From: Eriocheir sinensis
Taxonomy: Eukaryota > Arthropoda > Malacostraca > Decapoda > Varunidae
Assembly (NCBI RefSeq): GCF_024679095.1
Contig: NC_066509.1
Span: 20,134,811 to 20,198,810, forward strand
Direction: 5' to 3'
Length of the DNA stretch: 64,000 bases
Under the pieces are notes generated by a model. It ran no database searches and was not told where the DNA came from. It saw only the letters and a program-made list of their open reading frames with translations. Shown here piece after piece: positions 19,260-50,220 of the stretch. Each line of letters opens with the position of its first letter. Position 1 is the stretch's first letter. Made by a program: the position numbers and the translations under genes.

Positions 19260-19740
19260 TCAATACATTATTTTCTTGCCCTTTCTTCTTGCCCCCTTCC
19301 CTTTCTCTCCTCCCTACCTCTCTCCCTCCCTCCCTTTCTCCCTCCCTCCCTTGCTCTTCTTTCTACTCAGTCTCCTTACCATCCTTCCTTCCTCCCTTCC
19401 TTCCTTCCCACCTTACTCTTTCCCTTTTTTCAAATTTATTTATATCTTTATCTACCTACATAACATACCCTTCTCATTCTCTCCTCTTCCTCTCTCTCCC
19501 TTCATTCCTTCATTCCTTACTTTCTCTCCATCTCGCCCTCCTTCACTCCTTCCCTGATCGTGCTTTACTCAGCCTCCTTGCCTTCCTTCTTTCTTTCCTT
19601 CATTCATTCTTCCCATCATCTTTACCTTCCCATCTACTTACCTTCCATACATCCCTCATTTTCCTCCCTTTCTCTCTCCCTCCGCCACTCTCTCCCTCCT
19701 CCTCCCCCTCCCTCCCCCCTCTGAACAGGCCATGAATCCA
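19260..19740 (+). other. Pyrimidine-rich block with CCTTCCTT/CCTCCCT words
   Basis: C/T-rich low-complexity sequence (CCCTCCCTCCC, TTCCTTCCTTCC and similar). The 199-residue plus-strand frame is an L/P/S-rich artefact. Confidence 0.65.
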
Positions 19741-19795
19741 ACTTCGTTAAAGATAATGAATCTCCCAGAGTAAATAGGAGAAAAATGAAGTCAAG

Positions 19796-19798
<3 letters not shown>

Positions 19799-19863
<65 letters not shown>
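19799..19863 (+). repeat. (TC)32 microsatellite
   Basis: The only dinucleotide tract of this class longer than 40 bp with TC, not GA, on the + strand. It is joined directly to a TCC tract on its right. Confidence 0.99.
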
Positions 19864-19866
<3 letters not shown>

Positions 19867-19914
19867 CTCCTCCTCCTCCTCTTCCTCCTCCTCCTCCTCC
19901 TCCTCCTCCTCCTA
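19862..19914 (+). repeat. (TCC)n tract joined to (TC)n
   Basis: About 17 TCC units with one TTC interruption. Together with the adjoining TC tract it is a 115-bp pure pyrimidine strand. Confidence 0.97.
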
Positions 19915-19984
19915 TTGCGACACCCAAGCCACGTTTCCTCCTGAATGAAGGAAGAACTAGGTGAGGCGAGAAAGTGATTGGGAG

Positions 19985-20029
19985 AGGAGGAGGAGAAGGA
20001 GGAGGAGGAGAAGGAGGAGGAGGAGGAGG
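19985..20029 (+). repeat. (GGA)n tract
   Basis: GGA with AAG interruptions. Seventy base pairs separate it from the TCC tract to the left, giving a pyrimidine-to-purine switch. Confidence 0.95.
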
Positions 20030-20076
20030 TAAAGCCAGGTCGCCTTATTAATAAAAGATCGACATAGTGTGGAAGA

Positions 20077-20080
<4 letters not shown>

Positions 20081-20135
<55 letters not shown>
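20081..20135 (+). repeat. (GA)27 microsatellite
   Basis: Uninterrupted GA after GGAAGAATAT. Confidence 0.99.
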
Positions 20136-20137
<2 letters not shown>

Positions 20138-20184
20138 GAAGAGATGGAATCGGGAATAAATCTACATCTCCATAAGAGGTCTAG

Positions 20185-20185
<1 letters not shown>

Positions 20186-20253
<68 letters not shown>
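20186..20253 (+). repeat. (AC)34 microsatellite
   Basis: Uninterrupted AC, 50 bp to the right of a GA tract. Confidence 0.99.
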
Positions 20254-20257
<4 letters not shown>

Positions 20258-20314
20258 GAGCCGCAAAGCTTTGAAACATAAAATAAGTCAAAGAAAGAAA
20301 GAAGAGGAGAAAGA

Positions 20315-20349
20315 AGAAGAGGAGGAGGAGGAGGAGGAGGAGGAGGAGA
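20315..20349 (+). repeat. (GGA)n tract
   Basis: About 10 GGA units flanked by AAGAAGA. Confidence 0.94.
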
Positions 20350-20440
20350 AGAGAGTAATATAAAGGAGAGTAAAGGAGGCGGAGGACCGAGGAGAACTAA
20401 TACCGCTAATGAATGTGAAAAAAAATATCCTTGAATCATC

Positions 20441-20443
<3 letters not shown>

Positions 20444-20511
<68 letters not shown>
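20444..20511 (+). repeat. (GA)34 microsatellite
   Basis: Uninterrupted GA entered from CATCGAC. Longest GA tract of the window and the last one before the AT-rich satellites. Confidence 0.99.
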
Positions 20512-20512
<1 letters not shown>

Positions 20513-20800
20513 GAGGAGGCACAAAGAGAAAGAGATAGCGAGGGAGGAGTAAATATAGAGAAAAGAAAACGTGATGATGAAAAAGAATGGAAAAATAGAA
20601 AGAATAGAAAATAAGAGAAGCTGATAATAAGAAAAAGGAAATGTGATGAAGCAGAGAAATGTCATCCTCAAAATAATGCGAGGAGGAGAATAAAAAGTCT
20701 GTATGAAACCAAATTAGTGAAAAGGAGGAAAATAACCAAGATATCAATCAAACCTTCGGGAAAAAAGAATGTTATAAATATTTTGTTGTTATATTCATGG
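20512..20800 (+). other. A/G-rich spacer
   Basis: Purine-rich sequence passing into ordinary AT-rich DNA. No feature recognised. Confidence 0.5.
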
Positions 20801-21656
<856 letters not shown>

Positions 21657-24579
21657 TATATAAGGAAAGAAAAATAGATTAGTTAGTTTTATATTGAAAT
21701 AAAAACTGCACCAAAGAGACAAGCATAGAAGTTAATGAAAAGAAGTAAATAGAAAAATAAGGAAAGCAGAATAGATTGGTTAGTTATAGATTGGAATAAG
21801 AAAAGCACAAATAAGCCTATCTATAACTAACTAATGATTTTTTTTTCCCTATTTCTCTAGTTATTTTTTTCATTAACTTCTATGCTCGTCTTTTGGTACT
21901 TTTCTTATTCCAATCTATAACTAACTAATCTATTATTTGTTCATTATATTTCTAGTTATTTTTTTTATTAACCTCCGTGCTCGTCTTTTTAGTGCTTTTC
22001 TTATTCCAATTTATAACTAACTAATCTTTTAGTCGTTCCTTATATTTTCTAGTTATTTCTTTTCATTAACTTTTATGCCTGTCTTTTTTAGTGCTTTTCA
22101 TATTCCAGTCTATAACTAACTAATGTATTTTTCTTTCCTTATATTTTCTAGTTATTTCTTTTTATTAACTTGTGTGCTCGTCTTTTTGGTACTTTTCTTA
22201 TTCCAATTTATAACTAACTAATCTATTATTTCCTTGTTTTTCCAGTCATTTCTTTTTTATTAACCTATATGCTTGTCTTTTTGGTGCTTTTCTTATTCCA
22301 ATTTATAACTAACTAAACTATTCTTCCCTTATTTTTCAAGGTATTTCTTTTCATTAACTTCTATTCCTGTCTTTTTGGTACTTTTCTATTCTTCTTTATA
22401 TATTCTAGTAATTTCTTTTTATTAATTTTAATGCCTGTCTTTTTCCTGCTGTTCTTATTGCAATCTATAACTAACTAATTTATTCTTCGTTCCTTATATT
22501 TTCCAGGTATTTCATTTTAATAACTTGTATGCTTGTCTTTTTTGTGCTCTTCTTATTCCAATCTATTACTAACTGATCTGCGTTCCTTATTTTTCTAGTT
22601 TTTTTTATTAACTTCTATGCCTGTCTTTTTTAGTGCTTTTCTTATTACAATTTATAACTAACTAATCAATTTTTCTTTCCTTATATTTTCTAGTTATTTC
22701 TTTTAATTAACTTCCATGCTTTTCTTTTTTGGTGCTTTTCTTATTCCAATTTATAAGTAACTAATCTATTCTTCTTACCATATTTTTCTATTTACTTCTT
22801 TTTATTAACCTCTATGCTCGTCTTTTTGGTACTTTTCTTTATTCCAATCTATAACTAACTAATCTATTCTTCGTTCCTTATTTTTCTAGTTATTTCTTTT
22901 CATTAACTTGTATGCTTGTCTTTTTTAGTGATTTTCTCATTCTAATTTATAAGTAACTAATCTATTTTTCTGTCCTTATATATTCTAGTTATTTCTTTTA
23001 ATTAACTTCTATGCCTCTTTTTTTTTGGTGCTTTTCTTATTTTTCTATTTATTTCTTTTCATTAACTTCTATGCTCGTCTCTCTGGTACTTTTCTTATTA
23101 GAATCAATAACTAACTAATATATTTTTCTTTCCTCATTTTTCTACTTATTTCTTTTATTAACTACTATGCTTGTCTTTTTGGTGCTTTTCTTATTGCAAT
23201 CTATAACTAACTAATCTATTCTTCGTTCCTTTTTTATCTACTTATTTCTTTTTATTAACTTCTATGCCTGCCTTTTTTAGTGCTGTTCTTATTCCAATCA
23301 ATAACTAACTAATCTATTTTTCCTTCCTTATTTTCTTTCCTTATTTTTCTAGTTATTTCTTTTATTAACTACAATGCTTTTCTTTTTGGTGCTTTTTTAT
23401 TCCAATCGATAACTAACTAATCTATTTTTCCTTCCTTATTTTTTTATTTATTTCTTTTCATTAACTGCTATGCTTGTCTTTTTTGTGATTTTCCTATTCC
23501 AATTTATTAAATAACTAATCTATTCTTCGTTCCTTATTTTCGAGGTATTTCTTTTATTAACTTCTATGCCTGTCTTTTTCGGTGCTGTTCTTATTCCAAT
23601 CTTTAACTAACTAATCTATTTTTCCTTCCTTATTTTTCTAGTTATTTCTTATATTAACTTCTATGCTCGTTTTTTTGGTACTTTTCTTATTTAAATTTAT
23701 AACTAACTAATTTATTCTTCGTTACTTATTTTTTTAGTTATTTCATTTCATTAGCTTCTACGCTTGTCTTTTTTGTGTTTTCTTATTCCAATCTATAACT
23801 CAATTATCTTTTCTGCGTTCCTTTTTTTCTTCTTATTTCTTTCCATTAACTTTTATCCCTGTCTTTTTTAGTGCTTTTCTTATTTCACTTTGTAACTAAC
23901 TAATCTATTCTTCTTTCCTTATATTTCCAGGTATTTCTTTTCATTAACTTTCATGCTCGTCTTTTTTGGTATTTTTCTTATTACAATCTATAAGTAACTA
24001 ATCTATTTTTCTTTCCTTATATTTTTCTAGTTATTTCTTTTTATTAAGTTGTATGCTTGCCTTTTTTTGGTTATTTTCTTATTAAAATCTATAACTAACT
24101 AATTTATCCTTCGTTCCTTATTTTTCTATATATTTCTTTTCATTAACTTGTATGCTTGTCTTTTTTAGTGCTTTTTATATTCCAATTTATAACTAACTAA
24201 TCTATCCTTCGTTCCTTATTTTTCTAGTTATTTGTTTTCATTAGCTTATATGCTTGTCTTTTTTAGTGCTTTTTTTATTCCAATTTATAAATAACTAATC
24301 TATTCTTCGTTCCTTCTTTTCGAGGTATTTCTTTTATTAACTTATATGCTTGTCTTTTTTTGTTCTTTGATTATTCCAATCTATAAATAATTAATCAATT
24401 TTTTGCTCCTTATTTTTATCTATTTACTTCTTTTTATTATTTTGTATGGTAGTTCTTTTCTTATTCCAATTTATAACTAACTAATCTATTCTTCCCTTAT
24501 TTTTCCAGGTATTTCTTTTCATTAATTTGTATGCTTTTCTTTTTTTGTAGTTTTCTTATTCCAATTTATAACTAACTAA

Positions 24580-24700
24580 TCTATTCATCGTTCCTTATAT
24601 TTTCTAGTCACCTCTTTTTATTAACTTGATTTTATTAACTATAAAAAGAAATAGCTAGAAAATATAAGGAACGAGGAATAGCTTAGTTAGTTATACATTG
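24580..24700. repeat. Satellite 1 inversion point (head-to-head switch)
   Basis: TTCCTTATATTTTCTAG with the following TCTTTTTATTAAC (left arm) is mirrored by ATAAAAAGAAATAGCTAG and AAAATATAAGGAACG (right arm). The centre lies near 24637, within TTGATTTTATTAAC. Arms are diverged and separated by a few bases. Confidence 0.8.
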
Positions 24701-25869
24701 GAATAAGAAAAGAACCCAAAAAGACGAGCATAGATGTTAATGAAAAGAAATAACTAGAAAATATAAGGAAAGAATAGATTAGTTAGTTATAGATTGACAA
24801 TAAAGAAAAGTACCAAAAAAGACACGCATGGAAGGTAATGAAAAGAAATACCTAGAAAAATAAGGAATGAATAGATTAGTTACGTATACATTGGAATAAG
24901 AAAAGTATCAAAGGACTAGCATAGAAGTTAATAAAAAGAAATAACTAGAAAAATAAGCAACGAAGGATGGATTAGTTAGTTATAGATTGGAATAAGAAAA
25001 GAACCAAAAAAGACAAGCATAGAAGTTAATAAAAGAAATAACTATAAAATATAAGGAACGAAGAACAGATTAGTTAGCTATAAATTGGAATAAGAAAAGC
25101 ACTAAAAAGACGAGCACAGAGAGTAATAAAAGAAATAACTAGAAAAATAAGGAACGAAGATAGATTAGTGAGCTATAGATTGGAATAAAGAATAGTACAA
25201 TAAAGACGAGCATAGAAGTTAATGAAAAGAAGTAAATAGAAAAATATGGAAAGACGAATATCTTAGTTAGTTATAAATTGGAATAAGAAAAGCACCAAAA
25301 GAGACAAACATACAAGTTAATAAAAAGAAATAGCTAGAAAATATAAAGAACGAGGAATAGATTATTTAGTTATAAACTGGAATTAGAAAAGTACCAAAGA
25401 GACAGACATAAAAATTGATGAAAAGAAATAACTAGAAAATATAAGGAAAGAAAAATACATTAGTTAGTTAAAGATTGAAATACGAAAAGTACCAAAAAGA
25501 CAGGCATAGAATTTAATGAAAAGAAATAACTAGAAAAATAAGGAAAGAATAGATTCGATAGTTATAGATTGAAATAAGAACAGCACCAAAAAAACCCACA
25601 AGGTAATAAAAGAAATAAGAAAAAAAATAAGGAACGACGAATAGATTAGTTAGTTATAAATCGGAATAAGAAAAGTACCAAAAAAGACAGGCATAGAAGC
25701 TAATGAAAAGAATTAACTAGAAAAATAAGGAAAGAATAGATTAGTTAGTTATAAATTGGAATAAGAAAAATACCAAAAAGACGAGCATACAAGTTAATAA
25801 AAAGAAATACCTGGAAAGATAAGGGAAAAATACATTTTTTAGTTATAAATTGGAATAAAGAAATAACTA

Positions 25870-25939
25870 GAAAAATAAGGAACGAAGAATAGTTTAGTTA
25901 GTTATAACTAACTAATCTATTCTTCGTTCCTTATTTTCG
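25870..25939. repeat. Almost spacerless palindrome at a satellite 1 inversion point
   Basis: The centre falls between 25904 and 25905 in AGTTAGTTATAACTAACT. Arms of about 34 bp match with one visible mismatch: AATAAGGAACGAAGAATAG on the left is the mirror of CTATTCTTCGTTCCTTATT on the right. Homology continues outward because both arms are satellite monomers. Confidence 0.9.
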
Positions 25940-26237
25940 AGGGATTTCTTTTATTAACTTCTATGCCAGTCTTTTTTAGTGCTTTTCTGATTCCAATTTA
26001 TAATTTAACAAATTTATTCTTCTTTCCTTTATTTTCCAGGTATTTATTTTTATTAACTTCTCTGCTCGGGTTTTTTGGTACTCTTCTTATTCCACTCTAT
26101 AAGTAACTAATCTATTTTTTTCCTTATATTTTTCTAGTTATTTCTTTTATTAACTTCTATGCTTGTCTCTTTGGTGCTGTTCTTATTCCAATCTATAACT
26201 AACCAACCTATTTTTCTTTCCTTTGTTTTCTACTTAT

Positions 26238-34074
<7,837 letters not shown>

Positions 34075-34231
34075 CGTCTTCGTTTTACTCGTGTTTTCCT
34101 CTTAAAAGACAGCTAAGAAAAAATATATCTGACGGTTTAGGCGTCCAGGAAGTTAATAATTCGTGGCTGGACTAAAGAAAAAAAAAAATCTTCGTTATAC
34201 TGGATTACATTACGTACGGTGTATTAAAGTG

Positions 34232-34317
<86 letters not shown>

Positions 34318-34710
34318 CCTTATTTTATTTTTTATTAGGCTTTTCTTCTGTTATATTCTCTAGCGCTGCAATATTTTTCTTAGCAACTGATTAACTATAT
34401 ACAACCTCCTTTTATTCATTATACTATCTAAAACGCTATTCTCTTCTTTCAACCTCCCTTTATTTATTAGGTTTCTTCAGTAAATTTCTCTACCTCTGAA
34501 ATATTTTTTTTAGCAACTGGATAAACTATTTACAACCTACTTTCATTGACTAGGCTTTTTTCTTTTACAAATTTCTCTAACACTGTAATATTTTTCTTAG
34601 CAACTGATAAACTATCTAAACGCCCTTCTTTTCCTTAAACCTCCTTTTCATTATTTGGCTTCCTCTGTAAATTTCTTTACCTCACAAATATTTTTCTTAG
34701 CCATTGGACC

Positions 34711-34789
<79 letters not shown>

Positions 34790-34961
34790 CTAATACAATA
34801 TTTCAGCAGTAGAAAATTTACAGAAAAAACCTCATAAAAAAGAGGTTATAGTTGATCCAGTTGCTAAGAAAATATTTCAGCTGTTGAGAAATTTTCAGAA
34901 GAACCGTAATAAATAGAGGGAGGTACATACTATTCCTGTATTTCTCCTTTTCTTTCCTTTT
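34075..34961 (+). repeat. Satellite 2 unit 9 (beta type)
   Basis: A to 34233, a short (AT)n of about 79 bp, beta B to 34713, (AT)n to 34784, C. Second position of the first three-unit higher-order repeat. Confidence 0.92.
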
Positions 34962-45199
<10,238 letters not shown>

Positions 45200-45374
45200 C
45201 CTCTTCGTTTTTACTCGTGTTTTTCACTCTTAAAGACAGCTAAGAAAAAATATATCTGACGGTTTGGCGTCCAGGAAGTTAATAATTCTTGGCTGAATAA
45301 AGAAAAAACAAAATATTAATCTTCGTTATACTGGATTACATTACATTGGTGAATTAAAGTGATATATATATATT

Positions 45375-45432
<58 letters not shown>

Positions 45433-45612
45433 ATCAATTTCTAATACAAATATTTAAGCGGTGAAAAATTTACAGAAAAAAAAAGCCTAATAAATAAAAA
45501 AGGTTCTATATAGTTGATCAGTTGCTGAAAATATATCAGGTTAAGAAATTTACAGAGAACCACGACAAATAAAGGAAATTGCTCTATTTCTGTATTCTAT
45601 TTTCTTTCCTCT
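45200..45612 (+). repeat. Satellite 2 unit 19 (shortest, B missing)
   Basis: A to 45360 with an altered start (CCTCTTCGTTTTTACTCG). A 72-bp interrupted AT tract, then C with AAATATTTAAGCGGTG. Only 413 bp in total. Confidence 0.9.
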
Positions 45613-47022
<1,410 letters not shown>

Positions 47023-48418
47023 TTTAATACAAATTTAATTTTTTGATGTGTATTTTGGTATATATATTTTTATGAATAAAAAAAATGCGTTATTTTATGG
47101 GTATTTTGTTTCTTTATTTTCATACAAATTTACATTATTTTATTAATATTCTGTGTAATTATTTTGATACGATTTTACATTATTCTATTTGTGTTTTGTA
47201 CATATTTACGTTATTTTAAGTGTATTTGTTTATGTATTTTCATTCAAATTTACATTATTTTATGTGTATTTTGTGTATGTATTTCAATACAAATTTACCT
47301 AATTTTATGTGTAATTTGTATATTTTTTTTCATACAAATTTAAAATATTTTTGTGTATTTTTATATATAGTTTGATACAAATTTAGGTTATTTTATGTAT
47401 TTTGTATATCTATTTTCATACAAATACACATTCTTTATTGATATTTTGTTTATTTATTTTGACGCGAATTTTATGTGAATTTGTTTTCATTTCATGTACA
47501 TGTATTTAAATACAAATTTAACTAATTATATGTGTATTTTGTATATCTATTTTCATACAAATTGAAATTTGTTTTTTTGTTTTTTTGTATATATTTTTAT
47601 TCAAATTTTCGTAATCTTATAAAAATATATATACCAAAATACACATAAAATATTTAAATTTGCATTGAAATAAATATACAAATGCACATACAATAAGATA
47701 AATTTGTATTGAAAGAGATATGCAAAAATTACATGTAAAACAATGTAAATTTGTTTCAAAATATATATACGAATACAAATAAAAAAAAACGTAGATTTCC
47801 ATAAAAAGATATATACAAAATACACTTAAAATTAAGTAAATACGTATAAAAAAATGTATACAAAATACACATAAAATAATGTAAATTCGAATTAAAATAA
47901 ATAAACAAAATACCAATAAAAGAATGTGAATTTGGATAAATATAAATATACAAAATACACATACAAAATAAACATAAAATAAGGTAGATTTGTAAAAAAA
48001 TATATGTACAAAATACACATAAAATAATGTAAATTTATATAAAAATATATATACAAATACACATAAAATACCATGAATTTGTATAAAATATATATTCAAA
48101 ATAAATATTAAATAATGTAAAAGCGTATAAAAAATATATATACAAAGTACATATAAAATAATGTAAATTCGTATCAATATAAATCAACAAAACACCAATA
48201 AAATAATATATATTTGAATGAAAATAAATTTACAAAATAGTCATAACATAACTAAAATTTGTATTAAAATATATACAAAAATACATAGAAATAATTTGAG
48301 TTTGTATGAAAATAGATATACAAAATACACATAAAACTAGGAAATTTCTTTTGAAATGTATGTACAATATACCCATAAAATATTGTAAATTTGTGTCAAA
48401 AGATATAAACAAATACTC

Positions 48419-49110
48419 ATAAAATAACGTAAATTTGTATGAAAAATCTATACAAAATACACATATAATAATGTCAATTCGTATCAAAATGAATGAGCAG
48501 AATATCAATAAAATAATGTAAATTTGTATGAAAATAAAGATGCAAAATACCCAAAAATAAAGCATATGTTTATAAAATACAGATACAAAAATACACATCG
48601 AATAATTAAATTTGTATTAATATTAATATACAAAATGCGTATATAATAAGGTAACTTTGTATTAAAAAAATATGCAACATGCACGTTTACTCATACAAAT
48701 TTATATTATTTTATTGGTATTTTGTTTATTTATTTTGATACGAATTACATGATTATATGTGTATTTTGTACATATTTTTACACATAAAATAACGTAAATT
48801 TGTATGAAAAATATATACAAAATACACATAGAATAATGTCAATTCGTATCAAAATGAATGAGCAGAATATCAATAAAATAATGTAAATATGTATGAAAAT
48901 ATATATGCAAAATACCCAAAAAATAAAGCATATGTTTATAAAAATACAGATACAAAAATACAAATCGAATAATTAAATTTGTATTAAAATTAATATACAA
49001 AATGCGTATATAATAAGGTAAATTTATATTGAAAAAATATGCAACATACACGTTTACTCATACAAATTTATATTATTTTATTGGTATTTTGTTTATTTAT
49101 TTTGATACGA
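48419..49110. repeat. ~365-bp local duplication inside super-repeat copy 1
   Basis: CAAAATGAATGAGCAGAATA occurs at 48485 and 48850. Both copies run through AAAGCATATGTTTATAAA and TGCAACATNCACGTTTACTC, and each ends with a short forward piece. The unit equals one 8-monomer block including its inversion point. Confidence 0.92.
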
Positions 49111-49379
49111 ATTACATGATTAAATGTGTTTCTTGTACATATTTTTTTATACGTATTTACATTATTTAATGTGTATTTTGTTTATATATTTTCATACAAA
49201 TTTACGTAATTATATGTGTATTTGTATAAATATTTTGATACAAATTTACTGTATTTCATGTATTTTGTATATATATTTCAATTCAAATTTAGCTTATATC
49301 GTGTCTATTTTGTATATATTTTCATACAAATTTAATTACTTCTGTGTATTTTTGTATATAGTTTTATATAAATTTACGT

Positions 49380-50220
49380 TATTTTATGTGTATTTTGTAT
49401 ATTTATATTCATACAAATACACATTCTTTTATTGGTATTTTGTTTATTTATTTTGATACGAATTTACATTATTTTATGTGTATTTTATATACATTTTTTT
49501 ATACGTATTTACTTCATTATATTTGTATTTTGTATATATATTTTTATAGAAATCTACGTTATTTTATGTGTATTCGTATATATATTTTGAAACAAATTTA
49601 CATTGTTTTATATGTATTTTGCATATCTATTTCAATACAAATTTACCTTATTGTATGTGTTTTTTGTATATTTATTTTAATACAAATTTAATTTTTTGAT
49701 GTGTATTTTGGTATATATATTTTTATAAAAAAAGCGTTATTTTATGGGTATTTTGCTTCTTTATTTTCATACAAATTTACATTATTTTATTAATATTCTG
49801 TGTATTTATTTTGATACGATTTTACATTATTCTATTTGTGTTTTGTACATATTTTTTTATACAAATTTACGTTTTTTTATAAAATTATTGATACCAAAAT
49901 ACACATAAAATATTTCAATTTGTATTAAAATAAATATACAAAATGCACATACAATAAGGTAAATTTGTATTGAAATAGATATGCAAAATACATATAAAAT
50001 AATGTAAATTTGTTTTAAAATATATATACGAATACACATAAAATAACGTAGATTTCTATAAAAATACATATACAAAATACACATAACATTAAGTAAATAC
50101 GTATAAAAAAATGTATACAAAATACACATAAAATAATGTAAATTCGTATAAATGTAAATAAACAATATACCAATAAAAGAATGTGTATTTGTATAAATAT
50201 AAATATACAAAATGCACATA
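49380..50220. repeat. Inverted pair of ~340-bp blocks in copy 1
   Basis: The forward block at about 49380-49730 is mirrored by the reverse block at about 49880-50215, with about 150 bp between them. Translating the two in their own orientation gives nearly the same 100-residue string. The same arrangement is seen in copy 2 at about 57400-58240. Confidence 0.88.

Larger units (their letters stand above)
21660..26232. repeat. Satellite 1: ~97-bp monomer, ~50 copies with three inversions
   Basis: In forward orientation the monomer reads TATAACTAACTAATCTATTC, then TTCGTTCCTTATTTTTCTAG, TTATTTCTTTTCATTAACTT, CTATGCTTGTCTTTTTGGTG and CTTTTCTTATTCCAAT. Spacing of the TAACTAACTAAT landmark is mostly 94-102 bp. 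Two internally shortened monomers lie near 22385 and 23030. Orientation is reverse at 21660-21800, forward at 21815-24635 (about 30 copies), reverse at 24645-25904 (about 13-14 copies) and forward at 25905-26232 (about 4 copies). Copies differ at many positions, so the array is not recently homogenised. Confidence 0.96.

Noticed and set aside
897..20747. F/S/L-rich, R/E-rich, P-rich, VC-rich and HT-rich frames of up to 325 codons
   Set aside because: They are translations of polypyrimidine, GA, GGA, TCC, GT and AC tracts. None shows a recognised domain or codon-level complexity.
21660..26232. TAACTAACTAA as a telomeric or subtelomeric repeat
   Set aside because: The word occurs once per ~97-bp monomer, not as a short tandem array. 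Arthropod telomeres are usually TTAGG.
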